A DNA stretch of 64,000 nt from the NCBI GenBank assembly GCA_964030475.1, contig CAXIPT010000001.1:24154198-24218197 (forward strand), in the 5' to 3' direction. A program made the translations under genes and the position numbers. Source of the stretch: Tethya wilhelma. Taxonomy: Eukaryota > Porifera > Demospongiae > Tethyida > Tethyidae. This document shows positions 10,913 to 23,829 of the stretch, piece by piece. Position 1 is the first letter of the stretch. Every line of letters starts with the position of its first letter. Under the pieces are notes generated by a model. The model was not told the DNA's origin and made no database searches. It was given only the letters and a program-made list of their open reading frames with translations.

Positions 10913-12000
10913 CTTGAATATTATCCTACAAGCAAGATACGTTGAAGGTAATATTATATTGTGAGATCACCACCATGCACAATAATCATGCTATGTAAAT
11001 TTATGTTATGACATTGTAATACAAAACAATATTATCAAACAATGAATAATAGTGAGTGTTTTAATAAGTCACATTTGTCAATGACTGACTACATAAGGCA
11101 GCTCATGAATACACATGGAGTGATTACATTCACAGAATCATGTAGTCATAGCATGAATTGATGGCTAATTTTTAGATAATAATATTATGTCACGTACTTT
11201 GATCCAACCTTTTATCAATATGCGTATATACATGTGGTCTGTTTTCATAATTGGACTCACTGAATGAAGTTTCATACAAACTGTTACTCTAGATTTGTTA
11301 CTTATCATGATCAATTGAGGCCCTAGCTATACCAGACATGCCGTCAGTACTAGTCTTGTTATGTACTGGGTACCACTTGACTGTCATAAGATTATAGATG
11401 CAGAATTTGTTGTGCAAACTAACAGTCTGTAGCCAACACAGTATAATATAGTGACATAGTATGAGTTAATTGTCCATATATTGAGCAGTCACTCAGTGGC
11501 CTGACTCAGACTTAGCATAGTTACAAAACATGGGCCACAAATCTGTTTATGAAAGGACTATGATCTTCTTGCTTGTAGCAATTGTGTTATACTAATGATG
11601 ATGATGATGATGATAATAATAATAACAATACATGACTCATTACTGCTTACCAAGATAAAGTAAACTTCCAAGCTCTCGAGTAGTATACGGGACGAAACAC
11701 CACCGAGGCACGCCTCACTGACTGAACGCAAAAGGTCAACAGGAAAGATTACGTAATTATCTTAGTGCGCATGCGTATAAAAGAGCGAACAAATGCGCGG
11801 CGGCGGTGTACGATATTACAGATCGCATTGGTGATCACTCTTTGTACCACTCTGAATTGATAGCAAACAGAAACTAAGGGACAAATTAAAATAAGGGTGA
11901 GCTAGGGGAGTCATCTAAATAGATTGAGCTAGTACTAAGGATTATTAGGTGATAAAAAACGAGGAAAATGAAAGCGGTAAAGACAAAAACAAAGTAACTT
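10913..12000. other. Intergenic spacer, oxidase copy 3 to receptor gene
   Basis: No ORF worth calling. It contains an (ATG)n/(ATA)n low-complexity stretch near 11593-11628 and, at 11766-11783, an NRF1-like box fused to a TATA sequence. The 3' end and poly(A) region of the minus-strand receptor lie near 11880-12000. Confidence 0.5.
11766..11783 (+). promoter_or_regulatory. NRF1-like box overlapping a TATA sequence, possible promoter
   Basis: TGCGCATGCG runs straight into TATAAAAG, followed by a local GC-rich patch (GCGCGGCGGCGG) in otherwise AT-rich DNA. The order suits a rightward promoter, but no plus-strand coding exon follows, so it could serve a noncoding RNA, act in the other direction or be chance. 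Confidence 0.25.
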
Positions 12001-14054
12001 TTAAATATAGTCATCATCAGACTCACAATTGACACAATCTGACTCTGGATCCAGAGATGCCATATACTCATATTCATCCTCCTTCACACCATCAATACTT
12101 TCTAAAGCACTTTCATTTATAGCTGTGGCAATGGTGGTGATACTCGGGATGATCTCTTCACGATCATTTTGTGGATAGCTATACACTACATTATCTTCAG
12201 TCGATGCTGACTTTTCTCCAGACTCTTTAAACCTTTCTCCATTTAAAGCTACTTCATTGATGGTACAATACACATTTTCCTCTGGTTTAGGAGCAGTACC
12301 ATATGCTAGGTTCATCTCCAGACTATCTGGTACGGTTGATAGTTCGTGTACAGCATTTGTTAGTTTCCGATTTTCGAGTCGCAAAGCCTTGAGATGAATG
12401 CTCCTTTTTCTGAATATTCCAATGAGCACAGCAATCATAAAGAGCAATGCTGCAACTACAACAAACCCAAGTACAGCAGCTATAATCGCTATTACGATAA
12501 TGTTGCCACTTATAGCTCCGGGGCCACCATCTATATAATATGTAGTTGAAGTTTCAGTTACTGTCATCAACTGCAATTCAGATACACACATTCGGTTCAC
12601 AAGAATCTCGGTGTTCAAGCAGCCAAAGCACTCATAGAGGGTCTCATTGTTAGGCCCTAGCTCATCCAACTCTAGCTGAAACCTTTAGGGCATGCAGGTA
12701 TAGATCGACAGCGATCGAGGATTGAAATGTAAGCAAATAAAAACAAATAAGCATGCAAGCAAACAAACAAAATTTGATAAACTATATCATGCTGACCTTA
12801 TATTTTGACATTGTGTGCAGTTTGTTGAGCCTGCTCCAATGCAAGTATCACACAGAGGGTCACAGTTGGTGCACACCCTAGTCTCTGGATCAGGGAATTC
12901 TGAAAGACAGAAATAAGAGAATTTAGTGTTCATGCAATAGCTAAAAAAATGTCAATCTATACCTGTGTTTTTATCACATTTTGCTGCACATTCCTGCAAT
13001 TCTGCTGATGTTGCAATCCTACACAGAGGACAGACTGTCCTACTAGTCCCCTCTCCTGTGCACTCAGCACATAATTCATTGCACAGTTTGCACATTTCAG
13101 ATCCAATCTGAAGATCCCCTGTCAATCCCAGTGAGTGTTCCTCAGGAGTCAACTGAGCCTCGTATGTCCCAGAATGACAGTGGTCTCTAAGACAATGCTC
13201 CTGAGAGAGAGAGNAAAAAGAAAAGTGAGAAATAAAAATTAAGGGAAGGACTTGTCAACTGTCTTTCCGAGCCTCTGCGCTAAAGGTTAAAAAAATTTTT
13301 CTTATGCCGTCACATTTATTATGAGTACATGATCATAATTATAATTATAAAAATATTATTATAGTTTTTGTAGCATTGTAGCTCAGTCCAAAAGTTTCAG
13401 CAGAGAAATCCCGGTCATCAGGGAAGTTCCCAAACCAATTATCGAATTACCACCAGTTTCGGTCCCTTTAAACTTCATACTGGTGGTAACCTATGGAATG
13501 GGCGGGACCATTCCCCTAGGCAGGAGTCCGGGTGATCCAGTGACAGAAAAATTTGGTCCAGTGTAAAAAAACAGCTAGCTTGTAGTATCTCACGTGACTT
13601 ATTCTATATATATTTAATATTACTTGAATACCTGATGTGTTGTGGACATCCAAGTATCATACAGTTACCTCGATAACATCTCAATTTATTCACATTAGCT
13701 TGAAACTTTTGCTTTTGAAGATTGACGGAGAAGGTCTTGGGACAATACTTATATTGCCAGTAGAGCTGTTGGCATACGATATGGGAATGGGACCATTCTT
13801 TTGTCTCTTTTGAACGACCCATTTAGCCATCTATACCCATACTCTGTGATCTCTTCAACGTTTAACCAAAGCTACCTCCCCTTTGGTCCAACACTTTGAC
13901 ATTACTTTGCCACAGAGCAAAATTGCAGATCTAGCTCTACTGATATCATAACAATACTTACTACAACCAAACACATAGGTACATGCAAGATATAGCCACA
14001 CGGACTCAATTTATTAACCACAGGCATGTGCTCACATAATAATATTACATACAT

Positions 14055-14112
<58 letters not shown>

Positions 14113-17100
14113 CATGCAAGTCAAAGATTCATTCATTTTGAATACCGTAATATGATTACAGTGCAATCTTTACTGCCATTGCAATGGTAATTAAAATGAA
14201 TACCTGTCGTCCATCTTTTCCAAGTAGCACTAGTGAGCAGTCCAAACAGCCATTGTTCAAGTCCAAATAAGGCAACGGACCAACACAACCAGCTGTACAG
14301 TTCTCATGGCATGAGATGCACTGACTGAGAGAGACATTGAGGAAGGTCCCGGGAGGACACTCTGGCACACACAATTCAACTCTCGCTCCATCTTCGTCTC
14401 GACCTTCCACAAAATATGTACGACATGCAAAACAATGGTGGGGACCCTGTATGTGCAAACATGCATTAAAGTTATTTGTATTTCTTATAAGAAATATACA
14501 AATAAAATTAACTTTAATGCTAGTAGTTAGTACTGTAACAGTTATATACACATACAGCTCCATTGCATCTTCCAAGACATTCTGGGTGACATTCTTCACA
14601 CACTTTACTCTCTTCATTCTGAAACAGAAACAGTTCACTCTCATTAGCAGCTGTCGAGGAGGTGATGACAGAACAGTTGTGGATACATCTGTTTTTGTAG
14701 TGGAAATTCTTGCATCCATCACACTGATGGTCTTCTCTTCCCCAGCAGCTGGAGTTAGATTTGCACTCTTCATGACAGATGTAACCATCAGCAACTGAAG
14801 ATGTGTGTGCACGTTCGATTCTTGAGCACAATTACAAAGTCCTATAGAATCTAAGATTGTCATGGATGCTAGCATACATTACACAACTATTATATATAAC
14901 GAGTCAAGTTAAACATGCATGTTAACTGGAACAGTTCACTTACGACAATCATCCTTAGCCTTGTTGTGGCCTATTATTATACATAAGAAGTCTGCCTTGG
15001 ATTTGATATAGGAAGAATAGTTTCCAGAAAAACAGAGCTCAGGGTTCACGCCGGAGAGGACACGACTCCCTCGGATCTCTTCCAAGGAGCTGAAGTCGAT
15101 CTCTACCAAGTTGGGGCTGTTACCAACAATAATACTGTATGCTGCATATAACACATGATCACTATTATCATGACGTATTGTGTATGCTATATAGTAGTAA
15201 ATGGGTAGTTATATATACAACCTACTAGTATGGATCATGCTGGATGATCGATATTAATATACACTTATGAACTTACATTCAAGATTTGTCGCTGCACAAT
15301 TTGTAGTTAGGCCCACTGTTTCAGCATTTGTATCTGATCCCACAAATCTGAGATTTCTCAAGAATGGAAATGAAACACCTGGATAATACTGAAATTAATA
15401 TTAAATATAAAATTAATATATCTACCATCAAGATACTCTATGCATGTGTACACACATTCTGCCATTATAATAAGTAGTACTTTTTACTCAAAATAATTAT
15501 TATTATAGTCTAGATAGATGTCTGTGACATACTTGAATTTGCAGAGTTCCTCTGATTTCAACAATGGTTGACAGGAGCTCCAACTGATTGTAGCTAAATT
15601 GTCATTGAGTTACAGAATCATTAAATATAGACTATAACCACGGATGATAGTAATTGTTATCATTATAAAAATTATATCTCTGATTATTAATAACAATGTC
15701 ATGATTGTGATGACTCACTCAAAGCTTCCTTTGGGCAGTTCACGTATGAGTATTCCACCTGATGTAATAATGGTACAGTTTTGAAATCTGTCAATGTTTG
15801 AGCTGTTAATTTTCTCATCAAAAGATAGGCCAGCACATTCTATATACACATAATTGTACAGTGTCAAAGCATTGAGAATATCAAACTTTAAGCTATATTA
15901 TAATGCATATTATAAATTCTGAAGTTTCACCTTTAGGACAAAGTCCGTCACAATGCTGACATGAACGTCCATCTTCCCCCACTGCATGACCGGAAGGACA
16001 GGAGGAAACACAACTACCATTCAGTTCAAAGAATCCAGCTGCATGTACAAAGGAGAGCATCCACAATGAATACTCTGGTCGAAATCACCATAGTCAGAGC
16101 AAAAATATTAATCACAAGAACTTGATTCTATAAGAGCTGGGCCAAATTTAAATTAATGATGCATAATAAAAATCATTAATCAGGCCTTGGCTAGCTGAGC
16201 TGCATGCTTATCATACAACATACTTATGCAACACTAGAACAGATACAACATAATTATGCAACACTGGAACAGTGTACTGACAAACAGCAGAGGTTGTGCA
16301 TGCATGCATCATAGTATTACTATGGCAATTATATACTTGCTACATAACAGTTGATGACATCCATATGACTACTAACAGTACTAGTAGCATGGGAATTGTA
16401 CACCATGACAATGGAATTATTTTTTAAAAAATGCTCCATACCGTGTCCCTCAGGCTAGGGTGGTACCTACTAGGCTACAGCCTCAGACATTGGACATTTA
16501 CTGTGGACACTTTGTCTAATTATATTTACTATACTAGTGGATGCACGGCATATAATAGTGCATTATCTATATTGCATAAAGTTAATTATGATAGTATTGT
16601 TATTATAGTCACTGATTATATATAGTGACAATTGGATTTGTGAGTGGATGGCCAGCTCAGATATATACTTTAATGGACTATCTATAGCTCTCACTTGGGC
16701 ACTCCTCAATACACAGATTTCCTGTTACCAGTCGATGCTCAGGGTTGGGCACTATTTGGAAGAGATTTGGATCGTAGATAATTCGAGGGGGACACTGAGT
16801 GACACACGTTCCATTGTTTTCGAAGTCTTTGCAAGCCTAGAGAGAGAGAGAGAGAATTGAATTTGATAAATAATTGCTGTAATTCAGATGGTTTAATTTA
16901 TATATATAGTGGAAAACTAATAGCTAACACAGTAACAATAACAATAAACTAAAAAAGAACCACATTATTACCTATCAATAATTATTGCAACTTTAAAACA
17001 ACTGCACGAGTTATAACTCTTGCATAATAATTATTATTATGATTATTGTACTCACATGACACTGACTGGCTCTGGGTCCATCACAGCCAGCTGCACAGTG

Positions 17101-17346
17101 AGGATGACAACATTGCTTTGTACCCATCTCATCAGCTAAATAGCAGCGGTTCTCAAGACAACTGGGACACACTATTTTAGTTACTATGTATGTATAAGTA
17201 CGCATGCATATGTGGAATTACTTTTAGTGCATGGATCAGTATCATATTACTGTATGAAGTTACATACATGCCTGGCAGTAGTCTGGTGTCCAACAGTTAG
17301 GACTGTCACAGTCCTCTGAGCAAACTGGAAGACCTTAAATTCATAT

Positions 17347-17397
<51 letters not shown>

Positions 17398-18388
17398 AGT
17401 TGCATGCCGACTCATAGTGCACAGGCAAGCTGGATTGACCAGCTATAGATCTAGGCATGACCCTCAGTGGTAGCAAAAAAGGTTTAGATTTGGTTTTGGT
17501 GAATGTGTATGTGTACATGTAGATGCATGTGAAGATGGATATTATAATATGCAACAATGTGTAACAGTTTTTCAGACAAAATATTTCTTACCAGAGATAG
17601 GTTCTGTGCTGTTCAGTTCACAGGACTTCTCAGTTTCCAAGCCTACACCAATTGGACTGTCTAAGATGTCCCCCCAGTTTACTGTGCGATGGTTACACAA
17701 CCTTCCAGTGTTCTCAAAGCGAACATTTCCTCTTGTGATTTGAGTTAGGTTTGGTAGAATCAAATCACCAATGCTAGTATTTTGCACGACAAGTGCATAC
17801 TTATTAGTAATCAGATCATTGCCTCGGATTATGCGGAGGTTTGGAAGGATAATTCTAGATGTATTGGGAACATTTGTAAACATCAACGTTTCTGAGATTT
17901 GCTCAACATGGTAGAGAAAGTTGAAATCATCTTCATTTAACTCTCGTCCAATATCAGGACCATCCAGATTGATCAAAATGCTCCCAGTAACATGCGTACA
18001 GCCACAAAACTGGTCACGCAAGTTTTGCAGGATTTCGGGTATCGTATCACCTTGTTCAAGCATCCAAATAGTGTGTCCAATGCAAGTAATTTCTGCAATT
18101 GAAATTGAATGAAACAAACACAATCTAGATTCCCATGCATGCCATGATAAGACAGCTGTATAGTTTAAATTTGTACAGCATGCATTATTGGTGAGAATTG
18201 CAGCCTGATCATGAACCAAGTCACATTCAGCTGCATGTATATATTTTGACAACAGTGTTGGCTCATTGAATGTTCAAGTTCAACTTACCTCTCAAAACAG
18301 TGCAGTTTGGTGCTGTAATGGAGGCAACATTGCCAACAAATACTGCAAGAAGAACCAAAACAATCCTAACTCCTTTCATCAATGCCAT
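12001..18388 (-). CDS. EGFR-like receptor, L1-CR1-L2-CR2 ectodomain, one TM, no kinase (15 exons, 1009 aa)
   Basis: Exons, 5' to 3': 18289-18388, 17592-18092, 17268-17333, 17056-17171, 16695-16836, 15931-16038, 15719-15839, 15533-15593, 15277-15388, 14944-15141, 14556-14794, 14204-14446, 12963-13200, 12797-12899, 12001-12682. All junctions use GT/AG and phases agree; 3030 nt including stop. Residues 1-24 are a signal peptide, 34-200 the first receptor L domain, 201-344 furin-like Cys-rich (CHPHCAAGCDGPRASQC, then ACKDFENNGTC and CDGLCPK), 345-508 the second L domain, 509-783 a second Cys-rich region. The membrane span is about 844-873, followed by a basic stop (FRKR). The 136-residue tail has no kinase; it carries Y910, Y921 (VYCTI), Y950, Y952, Y987 (YEYM, a YxxM), Y989 and Y1008, and ends in an acidic stretch. 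With no FNIII domains it is closer to EGFR than to the insulin receptor. It may be a decoy, co-receptor or adaptor-docking receptor; the ligand is unknown. Confidence 0.85.
13214..13214. other. Assembly ambiguity (single N)
   Basis: A single N inside a GA-rich stretch just upstream of receptor exon 13, so it lies in an intron and does not affect the coding model. Confidence 0.95.
14063..14110. repeat. (AG)n microsatellite
   Basis: About 46 bp of pure AG dinucleotide in the receptor intron between exons 12 and 13. Confidence 0.95.
17349..17394. repeat. (TG)n microsatellite
   Basis: About 46 bp of TG repeat just upstream (on the minus strand) of receptor exon 3, whose 5' end is at 17333. Confidence 0.95.
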
Positions 18389-19480
18389 TCACTACTACTG
18401 ACAAGATGACCTAGAACAAATGCCTATTTTTATAGTGACTGTTGCTTAGTGACCACTCCAAAATCCATTGGGAAAACAAAATTAATCTAGAACGGACATG
18501 TATATAGCACAATGCATAGTAAGACGGTTCAATACTATACTATTATTGTATTAATTGCCTGCTTATAATTGCTTAGTGAGTGAGAACATTGCCTTTGTAA
18601 TGTGAGCGGCAGTGAGCCACATTAAACAAACCTTGCTGTGCATCGAGATGAGAGGTCTAAAGTACAATTTCAGTGCAGTGAATAAGCTAAGGGTCTAACT
18701 GGATCCATTGGTTGTTCTACTGTTTAGCCTGCTACTTAGCAATCTATCTTATGGTAGTTTAAAAACTACTAAGCATTGCGCATGGGCAGTAAGCATGATT
18801 GTGCTTCGCTGCCGCGTTGTCTCACCAGTGGGGATTAATTGGGAATCTATGAACATTCATGTGGACTTGCACCACATTACAGTACATTACCGTATATAGT
18901 TGATATGCACTATATTATCATTATTATTATTTATTTATAGCCATGTCATAGGATACTGATTGCCATATTAAATTTCTTCCTTCTCCATGGCTATATAATA
19001 ATTTTGCATTCAATGGTAATTTTAATTCATTGCATACCACTATAGAGCCGGAATAGTCAAGGAAACAAAACAACAATACACTCAGGTATTAATAACTATA
19101 TGTATAGATCTGTAGCAGTACATGTATCAATGACATGACTGTACATTACAATCATAATGGTTGCTTCTCAGAAACAGAAAAGTGATATGACAACAAAATT
19201 CAATAGCTATAATTTTTCATAATTTTTCCGTCTCTAAATAGTGACTGATTACATCCTCATATATAATACATAATAATTTATGTCTGCATGAAGGAAACAC
19301 TTTATAATATGCTGCTATAAAAGAAACTATGCAGGTACCATGCTACATATTAGACAAGCTAGCTCAACATCTGCCAAAAGAAAATAAGCTACCAAGTGAA
19401 TTCTCCAGTTCCAAAGTTTCGGTATACTTTGAACGAATTCTAAAGTATCAGTATACAAAAAATAAGTTCAAACCTAAACA
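18389..19480. other. Divergent intergenic region, receptor gene and actinoporin-like gene A
   Basis: Upstream DNA of two divergent genes. The receptor 5' flank lies near 18390-18700. From about 19040 onward the sequence is shared with the upstream regions of actinoporin-like genes B and C, including CTCTAAATA and TGCAGGTACCATGCTAC elements, so the A promoter region is part of the duplicated unit. No other gene seen. Confidence 0.5.
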
Positions 19481-20404
19481 ATGGCAGCTGCAGTTGGAGC
19501 ATTTTTGGTTAAAAGTGGACTTGCTTCGGAAATAGCGAGTGCAGCTAAAGCTGGTCTGACTAATATTATTGATCCACCTGATAACTTGAAAGACAAAGCA
19601 AGGTATAGATTATTGCATTGATTATAAATTATAAGAATTAATAATTTTACATTATAAATATAGTTTGTTTGTTAGTGTATGTATAGATTGCATTGTACTA
19701 TGCCACCGTTCAAGTTTTTACCCATCATGTATAATTATGAGTAACAATAAACACTAGTCCAAATTCATTCAAATCTTCAAACTTTTAGATGGATCAATAT
19801 CACTGTTGTCAATGAGACCCAATTTGATCTCCGCTTTGACAGTAGCTGGTTTGATTCTGGACGCTTCTGGGATGCACCAGGGAATGTGTCATCATTTGAT
19901 CATGCTGCATTTTCTGGTTGTGACAAAGATGGTAGTATCATGACTGGAGTGTCTAGAGCTGCATTGTTCTACCTTGATGTTACTGAAGGTCAAACACTGC
20001 ACGAGTTGGACATTATTAGCATTAAATTTTTACATGCACATGCATGTATGTGCTCCATGGTATATGAACAAATTAAGGTTCAATTGAACTATGTCTTTTA
20101 TAGTATTACTTCATTTCACTTTACAATTTCAGGAACTAAGGATGATCCAATCATTGATTCCATTCCAATTGTAATTGCATTCTCAAATCCATGGATTGGG
20201 GCATACAAAACAAGGTCTGACTTTTCTTCCGACATGAAAGGTGTTTGGGATCAAATGAATAATGGTGACACGTACACCACTACCAAAGATATTGGTGAGC
20301 AGTACACTACAGAGGGCACCAAGGTTGATGTGAAGTTTCAGCTAACTTCGGCTCCTGGAAATAATGCCAAGGTGACCCTCACTCAACTCGAGTACGGTGT
20401 GTGA
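19481..20404 (+). CDS. Actinoporin-like protein, gene A (3 exons, 197 aa)
   Basis: Exons 19481-19602, 19789-19988, 20133-20404; phases 2 and 1 agree and both introns are GT/AG. The start ATG was chosen because the same exon layout occurs in genes B and C. There is no signal peptide. The N terminus is an Ala/Gly-rich amphipathic helix (GAFLVKSGLASEIASAAKAG), followed by a beta-rich region with WINITVVNET, FDSGRFWDAPGN, and a GCDKDG segment leading into TGVSRAALFYL. Helix plus compact beta-sandwich, about 200 residues and the order of these motifs resemble the actinoporin-like pore-forming family, whose founders bind membrane sphingomyelin through aromatic residues; that assignment is by eye only. 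Lack of a leader suggests a cytosolic or unconventionally released protein. Gene intact. Confidence 0.6.
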
Positions 20405-20924
20405 TGCCAGATCAAGTTTGATGGAGGAAACTTGAACATAAAATAATTATTATAGCTGTTACAGTAGCTACTTAAATACAAACAAACAATGATAGATATA
20501 GTTATAGGTTAGAGTCTAGAGACTATGAGACTTAATTGGTGTCAATTTGAGTTAGAATAATTATTATGCTTGATGTATTATACTTTTGTCATAGAATTGC
20601 AATGTCTAATGGTCGATCAATCTTTGATTGCACTAATGCAGTTGATACATCACTGATCTGAGGTACTACTAGTCAAACTCACTGAATCAAAATGCTCAAG
20701 CAAATAATAAGTCATACATCTACGAATGTACTATATTTAGATTGGCAAATTAAATCAAATATACTACACTTACTTTATGTCTATAATATTATATGAGAAT
20801 ATATTCACCGTGATCTGTACTAGAAGATGTGACAAGTATGTAAACATGCATGTTTTTAAAAAATCATTTACTGACAAGCAAATGCAAGCTATAAGCTATA
20901 ATAATAGAACTCACTATTATTAGT

Positions 20925-21245
20925 CACATTTTCTAATCACAACACGGATACACTGCAAGTTTTAAGGGAAACCAGAGGCAAAAAAATTACTACAAACTAA
21001 TTTCTTTTGCTCACAGCAGCAATAATCCCATAAAAAGAAGCGACAAGCAATATGATTGACAGCACATGCATGTTCACCACCATTTCCAGGAACGAAAATC
21101 AATGCTCTCTTTTCATACGTATATATATATAGTAAGCATCTTGTGAAATATTAAAGTTCCACATACACATAGCAAATCTTTAGGTGCTGGGCACTGCTGG
21201 CATCTTGCATGCTTTCAAATTCATTGATAATCACTGCCATTCCTG
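20925..21245 (-). pseudogene. Relic of a multicopper oxidase 3' end
   Basis: The minus strand matches the last roughly 75 codons and 3' flank of oxidase copy 4 (26190-26480): the blocks for AVIINE, the CGNFN region, the ALTFVPGNGGEH-like stretch and the hydrophobic tail are all recognisable. The frame is broken by small insertions (one an AT-dinucleotide expansion near 21120) and the match stops abruptly at about 21245 in the codons for GMAVI. It sits downstream of actinoporin-like gene A just as the intact copy 4 sits downstream of gene C, so both were copied together. Confidence 0.8.
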
Positions 21246-21939
21246 GTCATTAGTCATTCATTATTCATGCATCATTAGTGTTCAGTTACTTGAAAAAATG
21301 AGCCTTGAACTACCAATTTAACACACATCATCTAAACCACAAGTTAAATTGAGGTACATGTAAAGTGTATTTAAAGCAAACTAAAGGGGTCTCACAACTG
21401 CAACTGACACAACTTACTGACTGTTTACGTATTTTTACTACTATGTCTTGTTATTAATTTTTATAGTCACTGTCATGTCTTCTATATAGTATGGATTGCT
21501 GTGAATACATTCTCGTGGACGTAAAGTGAGCACCCAGGCAGAAATTACGTGCAAGATCTTACTTCAAAAAATAGCAAGATATTTGCCGAAATCTAAATGG
21601 TACGTACATCCACAGATTTATTACTTTATTTACCTGAGCATTTTCATGCATTTAGTGCATGAGCTTGACTAATTTTAAAATACCTCAGTGTCACTGTGAT
21701 ATACGTATCAATTAACTGTGTGCAATTAAAGAATGATTGATCATCAAACAATGTAATTGCAATTCTATGATGAAAGTATATGCATTAAACTTAAGTTATT
21801 CTAGACTAAGTTTGACACTACGTCTTATTAATAGTTTCTATAACTAACCTATAACTATATCTACTATTGCTTGTTTGTACTTAAACTAGCTACAGATGTA
21901 AGTTTAAGTTTCAACTCTGCCATCAAACTCGATCTGGTA

Positions 21940-22899
21940 TCACACACTGTACTCGAGTTGAGTGAGGGTAACTTTGGCATTATTTCCAGGAGCCGAGGTT
22001 AGCTGAAACTTCACATCAACCTTGGTGCCCTCTGTAGTATACTGCTCACCAATATCTTTGGTAGTGGTATATGTGTCAGGATCATCCATTCGATCCCAAA
22101 CACCTTCCTTGTCGGAAGAAAACTCGGACCTTGTTTTGAATGGCCCGATCCATTTCTTTGAGAAAGCAATGACAATTGGAATGGAATCAATGATTGGATC
22201 ATCATTAGTTCCTAAAATTGTATGAAACAACATCACATGATAATTATTGAATCTAAGATTGTTCAATTTAACCTTTCTTTACTTTACCAGCCAGCTTACT
22301 GCCTATAAAACCAGTATACATGCATCTAAACAATACAACTTTAATTTATTGCTTTTACTATATACATTATACTACATGTCATAACTGTTTGACCTTCAGT
22401 AACATCAAGGTGGAACAGTGCAGCTCCAGACACTCCAGTCATGACACTACCGTCTTTGCTACAACCAGAAAATGCAGCATGATCGAATCGAGACACATTT
22501 CCTGGTGCATTCCAGAAGCGCCCGGAATGAAACCAGCTACTGTCATAGCGAAGATCAAATTGGGTCTCATTGACAACAGTGACATTGATCCACCTAAAAG
22601 TTTCAAAGATTTGAAAGAAAGATCGATTGAACTAGTGTTTATTTTTACGCATGAATTATGATGGATAAATTGACTTGAATTGTGGCAATCTATATAGTTC
22701 TATATAATAATGTATATACACAAACAAACAAACTATAATATAATTTATTAAAGTAAAATAGTTTCCTATAAATTCCATACCTTGCCTTATCTTCCAACCT
22801 ATCAGGTGGATCAATAGTTCTAGTCAGACCAGCCTTAGCTGCACTTGCTATTTCCGAAGCAAGTCCACTTTCAACTAAAAATGCTCCTGCAGTTGCCAT
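21940..22899 (-). CDS. Actinoporin-like protein, gene B (3 exons, 196 aa)
   Basis: Exons 22781-22899, 22394-22593, 21940-22211 on the minus strand, with the same phases (2, 1) as genes A and C. One residue shorter than A near the N terminus. It has the same leaderless amphipathic N-terminal helix (AGAFLVESGLASEIASAAKA), the WINVTVVNET strand, the RFWNAPGN loop, a GCSKDG segment and the IPIVIAFSKKWIG strand, then the conserved C-terminal half with YTTTKDIGEQYTTEGTKVD. Gene intact. It faces gene C head to head, so the two probably share a promoter region. Family assignment as for gene A: actinoporin-like by eye; a lineage-specific lectin-like beta-sandwich is the main alternative. Confidence 0.6.
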
Positions 22900-23829
22900 T
22901 GTTGAGGTTCTGACAATTTGGAATTCGCTTCAGTATGCCGCGTTCACTTGGTAATTTAATTGCTTTTGGCAGATGTAAAACTGGCTTGTCTTATACGTAG
23001 CATGGTACCTGCATAGTTTCTTTTATAGCAGCAGGTTATAAAGTCTTTCCTAATTCGTCCAATACGTATTAGCTATGACGATCTAACCCAGTGAGTCATA
23101 ATAATTATTTAGAGGCGGAAAAACTTCCGAAAAAGACTTCTGTTGTCATACATAACTTTTCAGTTTCTGAGTGGCAATCATATGATATGACTGTTGTAGC
23201 TCACTGATGATGTAGATCAAAACGTTAACAGTCACGAACATCAGTGACATTTCCTTGTGGTTTGTGATACTTCCCTGTGGTTACATGAGAGCATTATTTC
23301 TGACAGTACAGCAAAGGATGTATAATATCTGTTTTGTTGCCCACGCAACACCATAGTTGAGTTTAAATAGGTACACTATTTGTTCAAACCATATATATGC
23401 ATAGGGAAGTATCAGAAACCACAGGGAAGTATCACATTATTACAAAAGGAAATGTCACTGATAGACGTGACAGTCAGTGTTTTGATCTACATTGTGAGTG
23501 GGCTACAACAGTCATATCAGATGATTAATTGCCTCACAGAAACTGAAAAGTTATTATAATATGACAACAGAATTCTTTTAAAGTAACTTTTCCGCCTCTA
23601 AATAATTATTATGACTGACCGGGTTAGATTGTCATAGCAATAAATATTTATACCTCAATGCACGAATTAGGAAAGACTTTATAATCTGCTGCTATAAAAA
23701 AAACTATGCAGGTACCATGCTACGTATAAGACAAGCCAATCAACTAACATCTGCCAAAAGCAATAAAGTTACAAAGTGAACTCTGCATACCTAGACGATT
23801 CCAAAGTGTCAGAATCTCAACAATTATTA
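22900..23829. promoter_or_regulatory. Near-palindromic bidirectional promoter region of genes B and C
   Basis: 930 bp between two divergent start codons. The halves are inverted copies: a block with TAATAATTATTTAGAGGCGG and the TGATACTTCCCTGTGG / GGGAAGTATCAGAAACCACA pair occur on both sides, meeting around 23290-23400. Each half carries the TGCAGGTACCATGCTACGTA element about 100-120 bp before its gene, and gene A has it too (near 19330). Both genes should therefore be driven by the same elements. Confidence 0.6.

Noticed and set aside
12001..12669. Possible hidden kinase or pseudokinase in the receptor tail
   Set aside because: The tail is only about 136 residues and lacks glycine loop, VAIK, HRD and DFG-like motifs; the frame stops at 12001.
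14337..14798. 153-codon plus-strand ORF inside the receptor gene
   Set aside because: Antisense to receptor exons 11-12, whose Cys-rich domain coding is certain.
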